Shown one piece after another: positions 36,350-49,089 of a stretch of 64,000 bases of DNA (position 1 is its first letter; each line of letters starts with the position of its first letter). The translations under genes and the position numbers were made by a program. This DNA comes from Pholiota molesta (lineage: Eukaryota > Basidiomycota > Agaricomycetes > Agaricales > Strophariaceae): positions 496,001 through 560,000 of the forward strand of contig JACGCK010000013.1 of assembly GCA_014925825.1 (NCBI GenBank). The letters run 5' to 3'. The notes under the pieces are model-generated. The model searched no databases and was not told where the DNA came from. It saw nothing but the letters and a program-made list of their open reading frames with translations.

Positions 36350-36638
36350 TGTACGAAGACTATAACAAAAGATAGAACGGAGAATGGGATATAAAGAACA
36401 GATATGATTAGTCTAAGATTTGACCTTGACCAGCCTCGGCGTTCACGTGACATCTAGACGCGAAATTTCATTTGTCACGAAAGCGTGCGAAAGAATAAAT
36501 GAACGCGTGGTGCGCGTGGTGCGATGATGGATCGTGACTCCGCCTTTCTCCATTGTTTGCATTGTTCATTGATTGTTCACTAATTACCAGTTCCTGATAT
36601 TGCCCCTTGACCTTTAACCACCACGTACTATCAACACC
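36350..36638. promoter_or_regulatory. Shared divergent promoter region, GPN1 and SRA-YDG gene
   Basis: Only 289 bp separate two start codons that point away from each other. It contains CACGTGAC at about 36444 and GCGTGGTGCGCGTGG repeats at 36503-36520. A bidirectional promoter is inferred from spacing only. Confidence 0.4.
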
Positions 36639-37743
36639 ATGGCGGAAAGGATGTGAGCTTTCACTTTCGTTATGCTTTTTTGCCTTTTGCTAACTGGTAT
36701 GATGGTCATCAATCTTATCAGACGCAGGATGCTTATGGCCGATCCGAATTATATGACCTGAACGAAGTTGATCCCCGGTTTGGTGCAGTCAAAGGGGTCA
36801 AGGTTGGAACACGCTTCGAGAGCAGGTATGTGCCACTGTATTAAAATGAATCTGGTAATGTGCGTCTGACTGCTTTGTTGTTCCTCTTCATCAGGAAGGA
36901 TTGTGCGCAAAGGGAGTACATAGCAAGACCGTCGCTGGGATATCCGGGTCAGTTAGAGAGGGAGCTTATTCTATTGTTCTTTCGGGTGGCTATCGAGATG
37001 ATAAAGATGAAGGAGACTTCTTGTGCGTTGTTCTGTTATCTCCTTTTGTTCATGAATTTTCCTGACCATGTTGTAACACCATCAGCATCTATACTGGTAC
37101 AGGTCAGTGAATTTAATTAGTATTGGTGTGCAGTGTGCTAACATGCCATGTAGGAGGACAAGAGGACACTTTTGCAGTGAGTTTTGTCAATTTCATCAGT
37201 CCTTGCCAATGGCTCAACCCAAAATCATTCGCTCTTAGGGTGGTGGTGGACCGCAAGTAGCTGATCAAACATTCGAGCATAAAGACAACGCAGCTCTGCT
37301 GGTACGTTCGACAATTTTTGGAGATGTGAGCCAGAGTTGACAGTGCTTCGCGTAGAAATCCGCCGAGACCAAACGACCGGTACGAGTAGTACGAGGCGTC
37401 AATGTGCAGTCCAAATATGCGCCACCTTCAGGGTAAGTACAGCATAACGTATTCAATGAATATGAATCGACGTCTTCAACTACAACAGTTATCGTTATGA
37501 TGGACTTTACGTCGTTGAAAGGGTGTGTCCATGTCTAATTTCTACCCTTGCATTTTTTTTAAGCACAATGGATTCAGGCATATATGGGAAAGAATGCAGA
37601 TGGGTACCAATTTGCCAGTATGAGCTTCGAGTAAGCATCCTCTGTTGTTCTTTTCGGTGTTTTGAAGCTATTACTGATCTAAATGTCAATAGCGCCTTCC
37701 TGGCCAACCGCCACTCCCACTGAACCCGCAATACCGTGTTTGA
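36639..37743 (+). CDS. SRA-YDG domain protein
   Basis: The SRA-YDG fold reads modified cytosines in DNA and is found in UHRF1-type ubiquitin ligases and in short fungal proteins like this one. Seen in order are [55 protein letters not shown] (the Y-DG region), [91 protein letters not shown] and [14 protein letters not shown], stop at 37741-37743. Exon ends are consistent with GT-AG introns, but single bases are missing near 36897 (exon 2 start), 37561 (AAG|GCACAA read with one G) and 37630 (TTCGAG|GTAAGC read with one G). The start at 36639 is also off by one and is uncertain. No RING or PHD domain is visible, so it is a domain-only protein. Confidence 0.8.
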
Positions 37744-38115
37744 TTCGGGTTCGGCCAAGTTACTTTGTCATATAAATGGATTTATGTCAGGTTTTTTTGT
37801 TTTATTATTTCCCTGCTCTCTGTACATAGGTGTATCCCCATTCCTGCCATCATGCACTGTTATATGTTTGCTATGTGATCCCACTACGCGCGCAGCCTAT
37901 CGCACATTATTCACTTTGGTTTTTTTTTACAATCCCTAACACTCAAAATCTTAATGCATTATGCACAACCTATTCCCCAAATTTGGGTTTTTCCCCCCCG
38001 TGGACACGTTCTGTACATGGTTATGCCCTATCACGAATATTTGACGAATGCTTATACGAAGGAGGTATCTACCCAAGTAGCAAAGTTTGATCCTATATCC
38101 GTTCTCAATAAGAAT
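37744..38115. other. Convergent 3' flanks
   Basis: T-rich intergenic sequence between the SRA-YDG gene and the pectin methylesterase gene. No gene is seen. Confidence 0.5.
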
Positions 38116-39873
38116 TTAAACAATCTGAAATGAATGTGACCCACCTAAGATGTCGGAAATGGTATATCCAGCAGTTGAAGTCAGCTTCGTCGCGAAGCTC
38201 GCGCGAGTGCCCGCCGCTCCTGGGCCTAGATATAATTGGGTTAGACATGTAATATGTGTCCGGCGCTATATTCGCGACTTACCAGTGTTCCCGAATTCAG
38301 CGAAGAGGACGTCGTCGGTGTTAGGCGTCGCGGTCGACCAGATGGACCATCCCGCGGGGTTGATGTGCGAGCCTAAGACCGAGTTTGTGAACACCACTCT
38401 ATGTTGAGATGGTGCTGTTAGTAAGAAAGAGTGAGAATAATATTGAATCAGGCGCATGCCTGGCGGTGTCTGTAATGATGGGATATATCAATATCGTTTT
38501 ATACACGAGGAGGAATGAGTAAATCTTACCAGTCCAAGGACGCCCCAAAACACATTGCCTAATGAACGGTTAGTCTTAAGCAATCTCTACGAGGTGGGCG
38601 TATTTTACCACTAGTGCCCGAAACGGCGTTCGGCGAAAGAACGATGTTCGACTGGTTGATAACGACTGTGGAATTGGATGTTTCAATATCGTTCAGAAAC
38701 TTTTGACGTAGAAGAGCGCTTACAGATTCCATCCGTGGAACTGCTTGGGCCGTCAGCAGTGATTGAGCCCTGGCTTGTGGATGAGATGACTACGTTTTGG
38801 AAGAAGGCGTGGCCATGCTTTGATGAGAGTTTTTAGTATATTGCTCTGCAAAAAGGAGACACTGCTTACTTGTCCAAAGATAAAGTCGACGGCCTGGGAG
38901 GGGATAATATCAGTATATATGAATCATGGTTGCTGACAACAGCATCGTACGCCTTCAATAAAAGAGTTGGCGCTAGCAGTGGTGATTATCAGTCCCGCAA
39001 GGCCAAATATCAGAAATTCTTGGATGCATACTAGAACTGCACTCCAGTTTCAGCGAGAACAGTGTCCTAAAATTCAATCTAGAGTCAATAATATAATTGA
39101 GGTAGTTTTGAGCTCACTTGGAAGCTGGTAAACGAGACGCCGTAGTAACCTTGTTGTGTACCACTGGCGCTGACGGCCAGCGCCTGCCCATTGGTTGCAG
39201 CTTCGCCAAACTAATCATATCATACAGTCAGTGCGAAGATCCAGATGATATGAAGGACGATACACGCACAGTGTTTTTGAGGTTAACGTTGTAAAGATTG
39301 AAATTCGCCTTGTTAACCTGCAAGGTCTATTGATCACAAGAAAGTTGAGAAACAATTTTGTTTTGAAAGTAGGAGAGTACGCACAGCCGAAGTAGGATCG
39401 GAACCAGACTGGCCAGCTGATTCGGAGTGAGTTATGGTAACGGTGTTCTGCAAATAGGATGTGGTGTCCGTTGTGGATCCAAAAATCTGATAGCCAGAAA
39501 ATTGACTTCGAGCGAAAATATGAATAAGACGCTACCTACTGTCAAGGGCCCACTGCGGCTGATAACCACTTGTTCAGAGTAAGTTCCTAACGCCAAAAAC
39601 ATATACATTAGAGGGAAATCCCATGGACTCGCAGGCTGAACTGCGCTTACCAGGGAATATGAAAATAGTCCGACTGGAGCTATCATTAGGAGCGAATTCA
39701 CAGCAGCTTGGACGCTCGTAAACTCCCCGTGCCCGGGTTGCTTGGTCTACCACAACGGCGCCCGAAGGTGGCGAGGTCCTCGAAGCCCTGCGTTCCAGAT
39801 GAACTGGGTTGGCAGACGCCAAAAGACCGAAAACAAATGTAGCAAAAACCGCTTTGAGGGAGAGGGAAAACAT
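38116..39873 (-). CDS. Pectin methylesterase (carbohydrate esterase family 8), secreted
   Basis: The enzyme removes methyl groups from pectin in plant cell walls and acts outside the cell. The start MFSLSLKAVFATFVFGLLAS is a signal peptide. About eleven short exons follow: PNDSSSRTIFIFPG, GTYSEQVVISRSGPLT, IFGSTTDTTSYLQNTVTITH, TLQVNKANFNLYNVNLKNT, FGEAATNGQALAVSASGTQQ with GYYGVSFTSFQ, DTVLAETG, RQLFIEG|AVDFIFGQ (catalytic-Asp region), HGHAFFQNVVISSTSQGSI, FVINQSNIVLSPN, NVFWGRPW, VVFTNSVLGSHINPAGW and a tail ending FQIV at 38116. Single-base indels occur near 39735 (extra C), 39689 (missing C), in the LFIEG exon (extra T) and before RPW (missing G). The introns are very dense. One intron appears to use a GC donor (AG|GCATGC). 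I judge the gene functional with sequence errors. Confidence 0.8.
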
Positions 39874-40789
39874 TGTGCGACTGCAGAGACACAATTCGAC
39901 AACATCGAGAAATAACATGCGTAGTTATATGCCGCCAGGTAACAGTCAGATGACGAAAATCACGGAAGAAGTAGGGGTTTTTCGACGACGGAGAAGGATG
40001 TCATTGATCATGGCGGTCCGCTCGAACTTCGAGGACAGAGTCATGGCATAGTGAATAGTGCGATATTTTTAGTTCTGCGGTTACTCGCGCGAGTGTTTGG
40101 GAATGGTATGAGGCCATGCTTACGGATAGACTGATACTCTTCAGCTGGCCCTAGTCACGACGGGTCACGACGAGTGATGCCGGACATTTGAACCACTAGG
40201 CAATAATTCACGAGCAGATTCTGATGAACAGTGACTTTTTGTATTTTACCGACAGGCTGAGAGATGGGTTGCAAGGGTTTTTGAACGAGCCGGCGAGGTG
40301 CGCTGGAAGTTGCCCCAAGGTCCAAAGACATGCATGTAGAGTATGCAATTCAGGACAGCCCAGGAGACCTCGGAAGGCAATTTTTAGACCATTTCCCGAG
40401 TGCCGGATAAAAATCAATCATTGAAGCAATTGAGAGACGTTCAAGAGACGTTTTTGACTTGAAAGTTGTTTGGAAGCGTAAAATTTCGCATGAAGAGGGT
40501 ATTCCAATACAATATTGGTCTCGTACTGGAGGCAAGCTTTCTGGAGGTGACTTATCCATTTCCATGGCGCCTAGAGCCTACAGCTTTTGGAAGTTGATTG
40601 AGAGTGAGACGGAGATGATGGGAAGAGCTTGGGTAGAGCAAGCAGGGCTGCTGACAAAGGTGTGATCGCCATCAATTTATGAATTTTGGACCTTTCTCTC
40701 TCTCAACAACCTACCCAAAAGTATTTACGCGCGCTTAATCTAAGGGCTGGCCCAACGCTCAAAGCCTTGACGTTCAGACAGCATAGGGG
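39874..40789. other. No gene recognised
   Basis: Upstream regions of the divergent pectin methylesterase and MTO1 genes. Small frames at 40208-40665 on both strands show no domains. Confidence 0.4.
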
Positions 40790-43653
40790 ATGCTTCTGAC
40801 GCGACATAGGGCCTGTGTCAGACGCGCAATATCTAGGCTATATTCTACATCGTCAACTCCGCATTACGATGGTCAGTCAACACACAGAACCTTTTGAAGC
40901 AGAGGACTGACCATTTTGCGCAGTATGTGTTATCGGTGGGGGACACGCTGGATGTGAGGCAGCAGCTGGTGCGGCGCGGACGGGTGCAAAGACTGTTCTG
41001 CTAACTCAGAAACTCGAGACTATCGGCGAACTCTCGTGTAACCCTTCAATCGGAGGCGTCGGGAAAGGCACACTGGTTCGGGAGGTCGATGCGTTAGATG
41101 GGCTAATGGGCCGCGTTGCTGGTATGTCTCTGAAAAAGAATTTCAAAGCTTTATTTAACGCCTCAGCAGACAAAGCGGGGATCCAATTCCACATACTCAA
41201 CCGGTCCAAAGGAGCCGCGGTCTGGGTAACTCTTTGAAATCAATCTCTTCTCTCCAGTTACTTACATTTTCTTAGGGACCTCGAGCTCAAATCGATCGCA
41301 AGCTGTATAAGAAAAACATGCAGGAACTTCTCTTCAGCTATCCTAGTCTCGACATCCGCGCCGGGAGTGTATTTGATTTGCTCTTTGACACGGAATCCGA
41401 CAATCCATGGGGAAAGATTGTTGGCGTAAAATTGGGTCAGTACGCTTTGTTCTGAATGAGTGTGCTCATATTTAATCTCAACAGAAAACAACGATGTTAT
41501 TCATTGTTCGCAGGTTGTCATATGTACGGGAACATTCTTGTCTGGCGAAATACACCTGGGTAAGGTTCCTACGGAACAATATCAGATGTTCTTTGCTAAT
41601 TGTTTCAAACAGGCATGAAGCGCTTTCCCGCTGGTAGGCTCGGCGATGATCCATCTATTGGACTATCAGCATCTCTGAATAATGCTGGATTCAAGCTTGG
41701 CCGATTACAAACCGGAACCCCTGCTCGACTCGACCGGAATACCATCAATTTCACTGGTTTAGAAAAACAAGTTGGAGATGTTGTGCCGACACCCTTCAGC
41801 TTCTTGCATGACACTGTGGACAATGCGGTAAGATTTTATTGAGGCGCTGGCGATGTTCGACTTATGATAAAGCCACCAGGACAACCAAGTTTTTTGTTAT
41901 CAAACGGAGACAACACCCGTTACTCACCAGATTGTCAAGGATAATATGCACCTGAGTGTTCACATCCAAGAGACCCGGAAGGGTGAGCCTTGGAGTTCTT
42001 TGTATCTTGCTCCTTCATCAACGTCGTCCCATTGTGTTCAGGTCCTCGATATTGCCCTTCTTTAGAGGCTAAGATTATGCGTTTTGGTCACAAAGCCAAA
42101 CACACAGTTTGGCTGGAGCCAGAGGGTTATGATTCTGGTATGCCTCCCATGTATTTTGACTCTGAATATGCTCCTCAATGACCGAATCAGACGTTATCTA
42201 CCCAAATGGAATATCATGCAGCCTTCCAGAAGAAGTCCAGGAGCCTATGATGCGAACCATTCGAGGGCTCGAAAACGTCAAGATGGTTAAACCCGCTTAC
42301 GGTGTAGAATATGATTATATCGATCCCAGGGAACTCGGTCGTGAGTCTTTATTTCTTTGCGGGTCGACGATCTCATTCAAACAATTATTCTCATAGGAAC
42401 TTGGAGACACATCGCGTGAAGGTAAATATGCACTGCCTAATTGCTTGCAGTATTCTCATCAGAATTGTTAGGGTCTATTCCTTGCAGGCCAAATCAATGG
42501 TAAGCATAGTGGCAGGCTACCTTTGCTCTCACCTCACCATCCTCTCGTTAGGAACCACCGGATACGAAGAGGCAGCTGCCCAAGGAGTCGTAGCAGGAAT
42601 CAATGCCGGTTTATCAGCCCAAGGACGGCCGCCGCTCTTGCTATCTCGCGCAGATGGCTTTCTGGGCGTGATGATTGACGACCTTATCGTGAAAGGTGCA
42701 GAAGAACCTTGTATGTCTGCATTTCCCACTTCGAACTTGCCATAAGTCATCATCTCACTTACCTTCTCTGCGATAGATCGTATGTTCACCTCGCGATCAG
42801 AATACCGGATGAGCATCCGGAGCGATAACGCTGAGCTCAGGTTGACGGAGAAAGGTCAGTGACACCATTCTGATGTCACGGTGTCGCGACGATGGTGCTT
42901 ACAGCATCCGGCTTTTGATTAGGATACCTGGCCGGTGCGGTCTCGGATGCGCGATGGGCCCAGTTTGAGAGTGCAAGGCGGGATATGCTCGATATGAAGA
43001 AATTGCTCAAGTCGACGACGCTCAGTCCGCAGGCGTGGACAAATCAGGGAATCACTGTTCAGTTTGATGGTATTGGTCGAAAGTGAGCGATTTTGATCGC
43101 CCATAGGGAATTCGTTCGATTCTGAAGCATCGATCTCCAGTGCCTTTGAAATATTGCGCTATCCCGGGATTACAACCGCCAACTTGACAGAATTAGTACC
43201 CAGTCTCAAGGACCTCCATCCTCGGGTTCTAACATGGATTGACATTGACGGTATGTCAACCCCTATTATGTTCCTTTGCCTTTCTTTTTTCTGAGTGCGC
43301 TGTGTTCGTTTCAACGCCCAGGTCAATATGACGCCCACTTGGCGCGACAAGCAGCTGACGTGCGTGCGTTCAACGAGGACGAGTCGTTGTGGCTTGATCC
43401 GCAAATGGATTATTCTGGAGTTCTTGGTCTGAGCTCCGAAGTGATCGAGAAACTATATCGTGTCAAGCCTACATCCATCGTATGTCATTGTTTTGAATTT
43501 TCGAATAAACGGACTTCATCTCATTTATGTGTGTAGGGGGCAGCGAAGAGGATAGAGGGTATGACACCGACATCGCTGGTTTCCCTACTGAGGCATGCCA
43601 AGCGGACATTTGCGCATACCCAAAGACTCATGAAAGGATACGAGCACGTGTGA
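40790..43653 (+). CDS. MTO1: Mitochondrial tRNA uridine-modifying enzyme MTO1 (GidA/MnmG family)
   Basis: With its GTPase partner MSS1, this FAD enzyme modifies the wobble uridine of some mitochondrial tRNAs. Seventeen plus-strand exons give about 656 residues, a normal length. The start at ATG 40790 gives [19 protein letters not shown], an Arg-rich, acid-free mitochondrial leader, followed across intron 1 by [16 protein letters not shown] (FAD-binding). Other motifs are [91 protein letters not shown] and [20 protein letters not shown]. The last exon ends [11 protein letters not shown] at 43653. One T is missing near 42401 (exon 42397-42421, ACTTTGGAG read as ACTTGGAG), and restoring it gives [19 protein letters not shown]. 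All other exons are in frame. Confidence 0.93.
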
Positions 43654-44173
43654 AGTTATTCAAATTCGTCGTTGGCTTGTTCAAAACGCGCCTCTGTTTT
43701 CGCTCCGATGTCAGCGAAGACATGCGCTATTTTCTGGTGGCACAGGGTATAGAACCGTCCCTACACCCTGCTAGCGCTTCTCATGTATCGACACAGGAAA
43801 ATTTATCTCCAAATCTAACTTCTGTATGTGTATTTTGTATCTATAATATCTAGATAATATTCACCCCTAGACACTTTCATACTGCAAGACTTTTACAACC
43901 TAGATTTTAATCATATACCTTAGGACTCCAGCTTTTGCAGTAATCCAGCTTCTCTCCGCAAACATCAGTCACGAAACCGTTATGCATAAACGCGCAACCT
44001 CACACCCGCATGTCGTAATTCTGGAGAAGGCGAAATGGCGTGCTATGGCGAACGTTAACAAAATCTAATCACCTCTTGTCTCGCAACAGCCGAATCTATA
44101 TATATTAGCATCCAATGATTGCTTCCAACCATCCAGTATCTATCTCTCGTGCGGTCTCTCTCAATTGCCTACC
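43654..44173. other. MTO1 3' flank and dioxygenase upstream region
   Basis: No gene. A TATATATATTAG stretch at about 44098-44110 lies some 65 bp upstream of the dioxygenase start and could act as a TATA-like element. Confidence 0.4.
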
Positions 44174-45740
44174 ATGCCTCTTCCATCCTTCGCCGGCTCC
44201 TTGAGCAACTTCGAGCACTATGACGCGACCCGCCATATTGGCACCATCTTCCCCGACAAAGCGGTCCAACTAGCGGATCTGTTGACGGCCCCCAATTCCG
44301 ACCAATTGATCAAGGATCTGGCAGTCCTGGTCTCGCAGCGCAACGTCGTGTTCTTCAAGGACCAGAACATCACCGTCGAGCAGCAGAAGGAGCTCGGGAC
44401 GCGTCTGGGCGAGCTCTCTGGCAAACCTGCGACTTCTAAGCTGCACAGGCATCCTCTGACGAAGGATGGTGCGGAGCTGGGCGAATTCGTCTCCGTTATT
44501 TCCTCTGAGCAGTGAGTCCGCCCTGTAGCCTTTGTGGTCAGATTTGTTTATGTTCATGATTTTTAGTGACTCATTCAGCCGCTCGCAAAAATATGACAAG
44601 GGTCGCGCTAGCACAGGCTGGCATGCTGACATCACTTTCGAACCCATTCCTTCGGATTATGCTGTGGGTGTTGTTCTGTTGAATGCGAACTACCGTCTGG
44701 ATTGATTTTGATGGATATGTTTGTTGTCTCCAGATCTTGAAACTCCATACTCTTCCTGAAAGTAAGTTATTGACTTACTGCATTTGGTCTCGTCACTAAT
44801 CTAATCTATCTTTTAGCTGGTGGTGATACACTCGTAAGTATTTACAACAAATGATGATGGTGGTCTGAACTCAAGGAACAACATACATCCATCCATTCGT
44901 ATAGTGGGCCAGGTCAGTCTCATCCTTGTGAATCATTATGACCTCGCCAGCTCATGTAATTCTTATCCACAGCGGCTATGAAGCGTACGACAGACTCTCC
45001 GAGCCATACAAGAAGTTTTGGAAGGGCTGACCGCTGTTCACACCGCTCCGTTCTTCAATGAGGTGTGCCATATACATTGCTCTTCGACCTGATTTCTGAA
45101 GCTACTTTCCAGTTCGCGAAGGTCAAAGGAATACCGATCTCCGAAGGACCTCGTGGAGCACCTGAAAATATCGGAACCTCATTGACCGCCGTCCAGTGAG
45201 CTTTATAGGCTTGTATTCTGTTGGAGCAACCTGATCTTATTTCTTGATAGTCCTGTGATCAGGACAAACCCCGTAACTGGATACAAAGCTCTATTCGTGA
45301 ATAAAACGTATGTCCTTGACTCGTAACCTCCTTCCTCTCGTCTAATCGCCACGTCGTTCAAGGTTTACATCTCGCATCGTCGAATTGACACGCGACGAAT
45401 CCGCGGATGTTCTGGAATACCTAGCTCGTCATATTTCCGAAAACCACGATCTCCAGGTAAACCAGACTCTGCCCGCGAATAATTTGCCTATCATAACGAA
45501 TGTTCCAATTCCAGGTTCGATACCGCTGGGAAAAGAATGACATCGCTATCTGGGATAACCGGTCGACTTTCCATACCGCAACGTACGTTGCACCAGTGTA
45601 ATCCTCAGTTCATTTCTAACTATGTTTATTCATCTAGTAACGATTACGAGACACTGAGGCAGGGCGATCGTGTCGTTAGTCTAGGGGAGAAACCTTTCTT
45701 CGATGCCAACTCCAAATCACGCCGGGAAATTTGGGCTTAA
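44174..45740 (+). CDS. TauD/TfdA-family 2-oxoglutarate-dependent dioxygenase
   Basis: The family uses iron, oxygen and 2-oxoglutarate to oxidise small molecules such as sulfonates or aryloxy acids; the substrate here is unknown. Eleven exons, 44174-44511, 44567-44663, 44734-44761, 44817-44833, 44905-44912 (8 nt), 44973-45062, 45113-45195, 45251-45307, 45363-45456, 45515-45582 and 45638-45740, give about 327 residues. The iron-binding HxD is in TGWHADITFEP; the distal His is in WDNRSTFHTAT, with the Arg of the 2-oxoglutarate site expected shortly after. Also seen is NPVTGYKALFVNKTFTSRIV. One T is missing near 45017 (five T read as four), which otherwise ends the frame at EGL. The 3' end is included in a 214-bp tandem duplication. 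Confidence 0.88.
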
Positions 45741-46131
45741 CGGTGTAATCAATATCGTTTCATAACCATATATGTAAGAGGGGAAAGGATAGTTCGTGAA
45801 AATATGGGTGTATGTTTATGTCAAATCAATTAACAATATTTATTTTATTTGAGTTCTCTGTTCTACTTTGTCGGTCCACCTCCTCTTTGGCCTCGAGCCT
45901 CTGGTCATCCGCTTCGATGCCAACTCCAAATCACGCCAGAAAACCTTGGGCTTGAAGGTGTAGTCAATATCATTTCATAACCATATATGTAAGAGGGGAA
46001 AGGATAGTTCGTAAAAAAACATGGTTGTACGCATATGTCAAATCAATTGACAAAATTTACTCTAGTTTTGAGTTCTCTGTTCTACTTTGTCGGTCCTTCT
46101 CCTCTTTGGCCTCGAGCCTCTGGTCATCCGC
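45699..46131. repeat. Tandem duplication of about 214 bp across two convergent gene ends
   Basis: Unit 1 starts TTCGATGCCAACTCC at 45699 and unit 2 starts with the same sequence at 45913. Both continue through CATATATGTAAGAGGGGAAA, GAGTTCTCTGTTCTACTTTG and CCTCGAGCCTCTGGTCATCC. Unit 1 holds the real end of the dioxygenase, and unit 2 holds the real end (46057) of the sugar transporter. The matching parts in the other unit are non-functional copies with several point differences. Confidence 0.9.
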
Positions 46132-48163
46132 ATCTATGAAACGTTGAGGCCTCTCCACTTGTGTAGCCTCTTTGTTCCTGAAGACAAATATCGACGATTT
46201 GCCCTCTCTATAAAGTCTATCGATGTCTTCTAGTTGGCGATTAGCGGTTTCGGGGTAGATGAGCCAGATGAGCTACGCAGAGCGATTAGTTTCTGATGAT
46301 GCAGTCCAAGGCTAGGAAAATATCATACCGGGACAAAGATCGCGTTGAAGACTGCCCAAATAATATAGAAGCGCCAGCCTAAAGTAGCTATACCAGTAGG
46401 TGTGATCTGGACGACTATGTAGTTGGATATCCTGTCAAGAATTTCAGTACACATGATGAATATCGTACGAATATGGTTGACCGTACCAGTTAGATGCAGT
46501 ACCAAGCGCGGCACCCTTAGTTCGCATGGACAAACTGTTGATCTCAGTTGGGTATAGCCAGGGAACGCCCTAGGGTAAAAATCAGTGAAGTTGTACGCCA
46601 ATGCATCATATAGAGCTTGAACGTACCTGCCAGCAGATCCCGAAGAAAACGTAATAAAGGAAGAAAATGCGGTAGCGCCAGCACCAAACTTGAGACCACT
46701 CGCGGAGCCGTCCGATTGCGACAGGAGGGCCGAGATGAATATGTAGCAAACACACTGTCCGGCAGCACCCCACATCATGAGCTTGCGTCTTCCAGCTCGC
46801 TCAATGAGCAGAAGCCCGGCAAATGAAAAGAAAAGGTATGACAGCGAGTTACAAGCGGCTAGGAGGCGAGCGAGCTGATTTGAAAGTCCAACCGAGTTCT
46901 GAAGGACCAAAGGAAGACTAAAAAAAAGATCCAGTCAGTTGAACCTTTCATCATGAGCTCAGGTGTTACTTACTAGTAGCTCGTTACGTTGATTCCCACT
47001 AATTGCTGCATCCATTGCGTTCCTATAGAAGCATAACAAAGTTAATGGAGTTATTCTTTCACCGAACAACTAAACTCATTACCTGCGCCAAGGAACAACC
47101 TTGAAATCATGCCAGTGTCCCCCGTACGCCCTTTGAGAATATCCGACCAACTGGGTGCGTGTTCTCGTTCGATCCTAACGGCATCCAGGATGATATCTCT
47201 CTGGTTGATGACAAAATCGTCTTGAGGCGTCGCACCATCGCCTTCAAGTGCAGCTAGAATGTTGAGACCTTCTTCGTGTTGTCCATGTGCGAGTAGCCAA
47301 CGTGGACTCTCTGGCAGCCAGGGTACGGTCGCAAATAGGATGACAGAGAAGACGAGCTGGAAGCGATAGGGAATCTCCATGCCAAGCTCCGGAAGTGTAG
47401 CTGAAGCCATAGGTCATCCAGTTGCTCAAAGAAAATCCAGCGATGTTCATGCTGTAGCGAATAGTAAGTAATAAACAATCTGTAACGAGCTGAATCCCAT
47501 ACATCATTTCAAATACGACCAGCTTTCCTCTCCAAGAGGTTTGGACGTTTCGCTTTGCCATACTGGCGCAGTGGCAGTATTGATACTATAAACACTTCAG
47601 CCAACATTTGATACGATAGCGAGAGGATGTACACACCCATTACCAATTCCTTCAAACTTTAAGTCAAATGATTCTAATCCTGAAGCAACTTGCTTACCTG
47701 TTACTAAACGGGACACAATCAATTGTGCCACACTGAAGGAGGATGCCTGGATAATCGCTCCGATTGACATATAGTCACACCAATCATTAAGGTCTTCTTC
47801 CGGCCAAAGCGTTCTCCAAAAACGAAGGCAGACATAGCGCCGAAGAAGCTATCAGCAAAATGTCTTTAGATGTCATGTTCAAAGATTATGGTAGACATAG
47901 CGCACCATCCGATATCATATAAAGAAACAATAGTTCCTTGAAGATTGGGGTTTGGATTTCCCATCGTCTGGAGAAAGTCTGGGGTAACGATGATGCCACC
48001 AAAGACACCCTGATCATAACCTGCATCGTCGTTGAGCAATGACGCATTCATTGAAGAGAGGTCTCGTACCAAACAGTGTCATAGCAGTCGTGCAAGCAAC
48101 CGTTATCCATACGTTGAGCATGGTGCCCGTCATGCCGAAATACGGCTGTTTTTCTCCTCCCAT
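46057..48163 (-). CDS. MFS sugar transporter
   Basis: A twelve-helix proton-linked hexose or lactose-type permease of the plasma membrane. The minus-strand start MGGEKQPYFGMTGTMLNVWI leads to GYDQGVFGGIIVTPDFLQTM. Other motifs are FGERFGRKKTLMIGVTI (the GRK loop between helices 2 and 3), the 13-nt exon 47649-47637, NTATAPVWQSETSK, LPESPRWLLAHGQHEEGLN (PESPR), GTQWMQQLVGINVTSYY, ERAGRRKLMMWGA, GVPWLYPTEINSLSMRTKGA and LIYPETANRQLEDIDRLYRE (PET). Single bases are missing near 47771, 47539, 47390, 47361 and 46666, all in or beside short homopolymers; each restores a conserved block such as FFFLYYVFFGICWQ. The real gene is probably intact and heavily mis-sequenced, but a pseudogene cannot be excluded. 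The stop lies in the second unit of the tandem duplication. Confidence 0.85.
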
Positions 48164-49089
48164 ACTGTACGATGTCGCGATTCGAAAGTAACAATGTGAG
48201 TAGAGGGCGCAGGAAAGGAATCCGACAGAGATAGTTCGCACATTGCCCCATTTTGAGGCCCCAAGCTCCTGTACGCATAGAACGACTGTGACGTCGACGC
48301 CATCCATAAATTACTAAAATAGCCGCCTCCTATGATTCATCTCAGGCTTCGCGTAGGAGTTGGTCGGGGCTAAAACAGATAATCAGCGAAATCCCGAAGC
48401 CTGGACCTCAACACGAACCCCAAGAGCGCACAAAGAGGGTATAAATTTCAAATGTTCAAGGTGATGGTCGTGGTTACGAAGAAAAGGTGGGAATGTAAAC
48501 TCTAAACTTTGGTCAGCCGACCTCTCTGAAAGCTCCAAGGGCTTCCAAAAGTGGCTCGGACCGACTTCCTCGGAATGGCATCACTGCGGCTGTATCGAAA
48601 GCCAATCACGACGTAGCCCTGTGACAGGTACCAGCATGGAGAAAACCTGGAGAAAATTACTAGACCTGGGAAAGTAGTCTGATCCGCCGCGGCGGCGGCG
48701 CTCCTCATATCAGCGCTGGTCACGAGTCTAATGACGACGTTTGGGAAGGCGGGAGAAGCAAAGGATTTCATTATTCGTCGTTATGTATTCCACACACGCA
48801 TTATGGGGGCACCTTCAAGACAAGCTCGTGAGTGTATCAATAAATAAACCAAAGACCGAAAACAAAGAGCGGCGCCGATGTAGGAAAGAAAAGATAGAAC
48901 ATGGAAGGTAAAAGCTGAGAGGCTGAGATAAAAAGCGAAGAGACCATGGATAAAAAGATGAAACACAATTATACGAGAGGAGAGAGCCGATGGCGTTAAA
49001 AGATATATGTGTGAAGTTGGTAGGAATTCGGTGGGCGGATGTAAGGGGTAAAGAATCGGATTGAGAAAAGTTGCCAAGGGTGTCGGCCA
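48164..49089. other. Transporter upstream region and KIN1 3' flank
   Basis: No gene. The minus-strand frames at 48502-48771 and 48781-49093 are Ser- or Leu-rich and carry no domain; the latter is immediately 3' of the KIN1 stop and is probably its 3' UTR. Confidence 0.45.
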
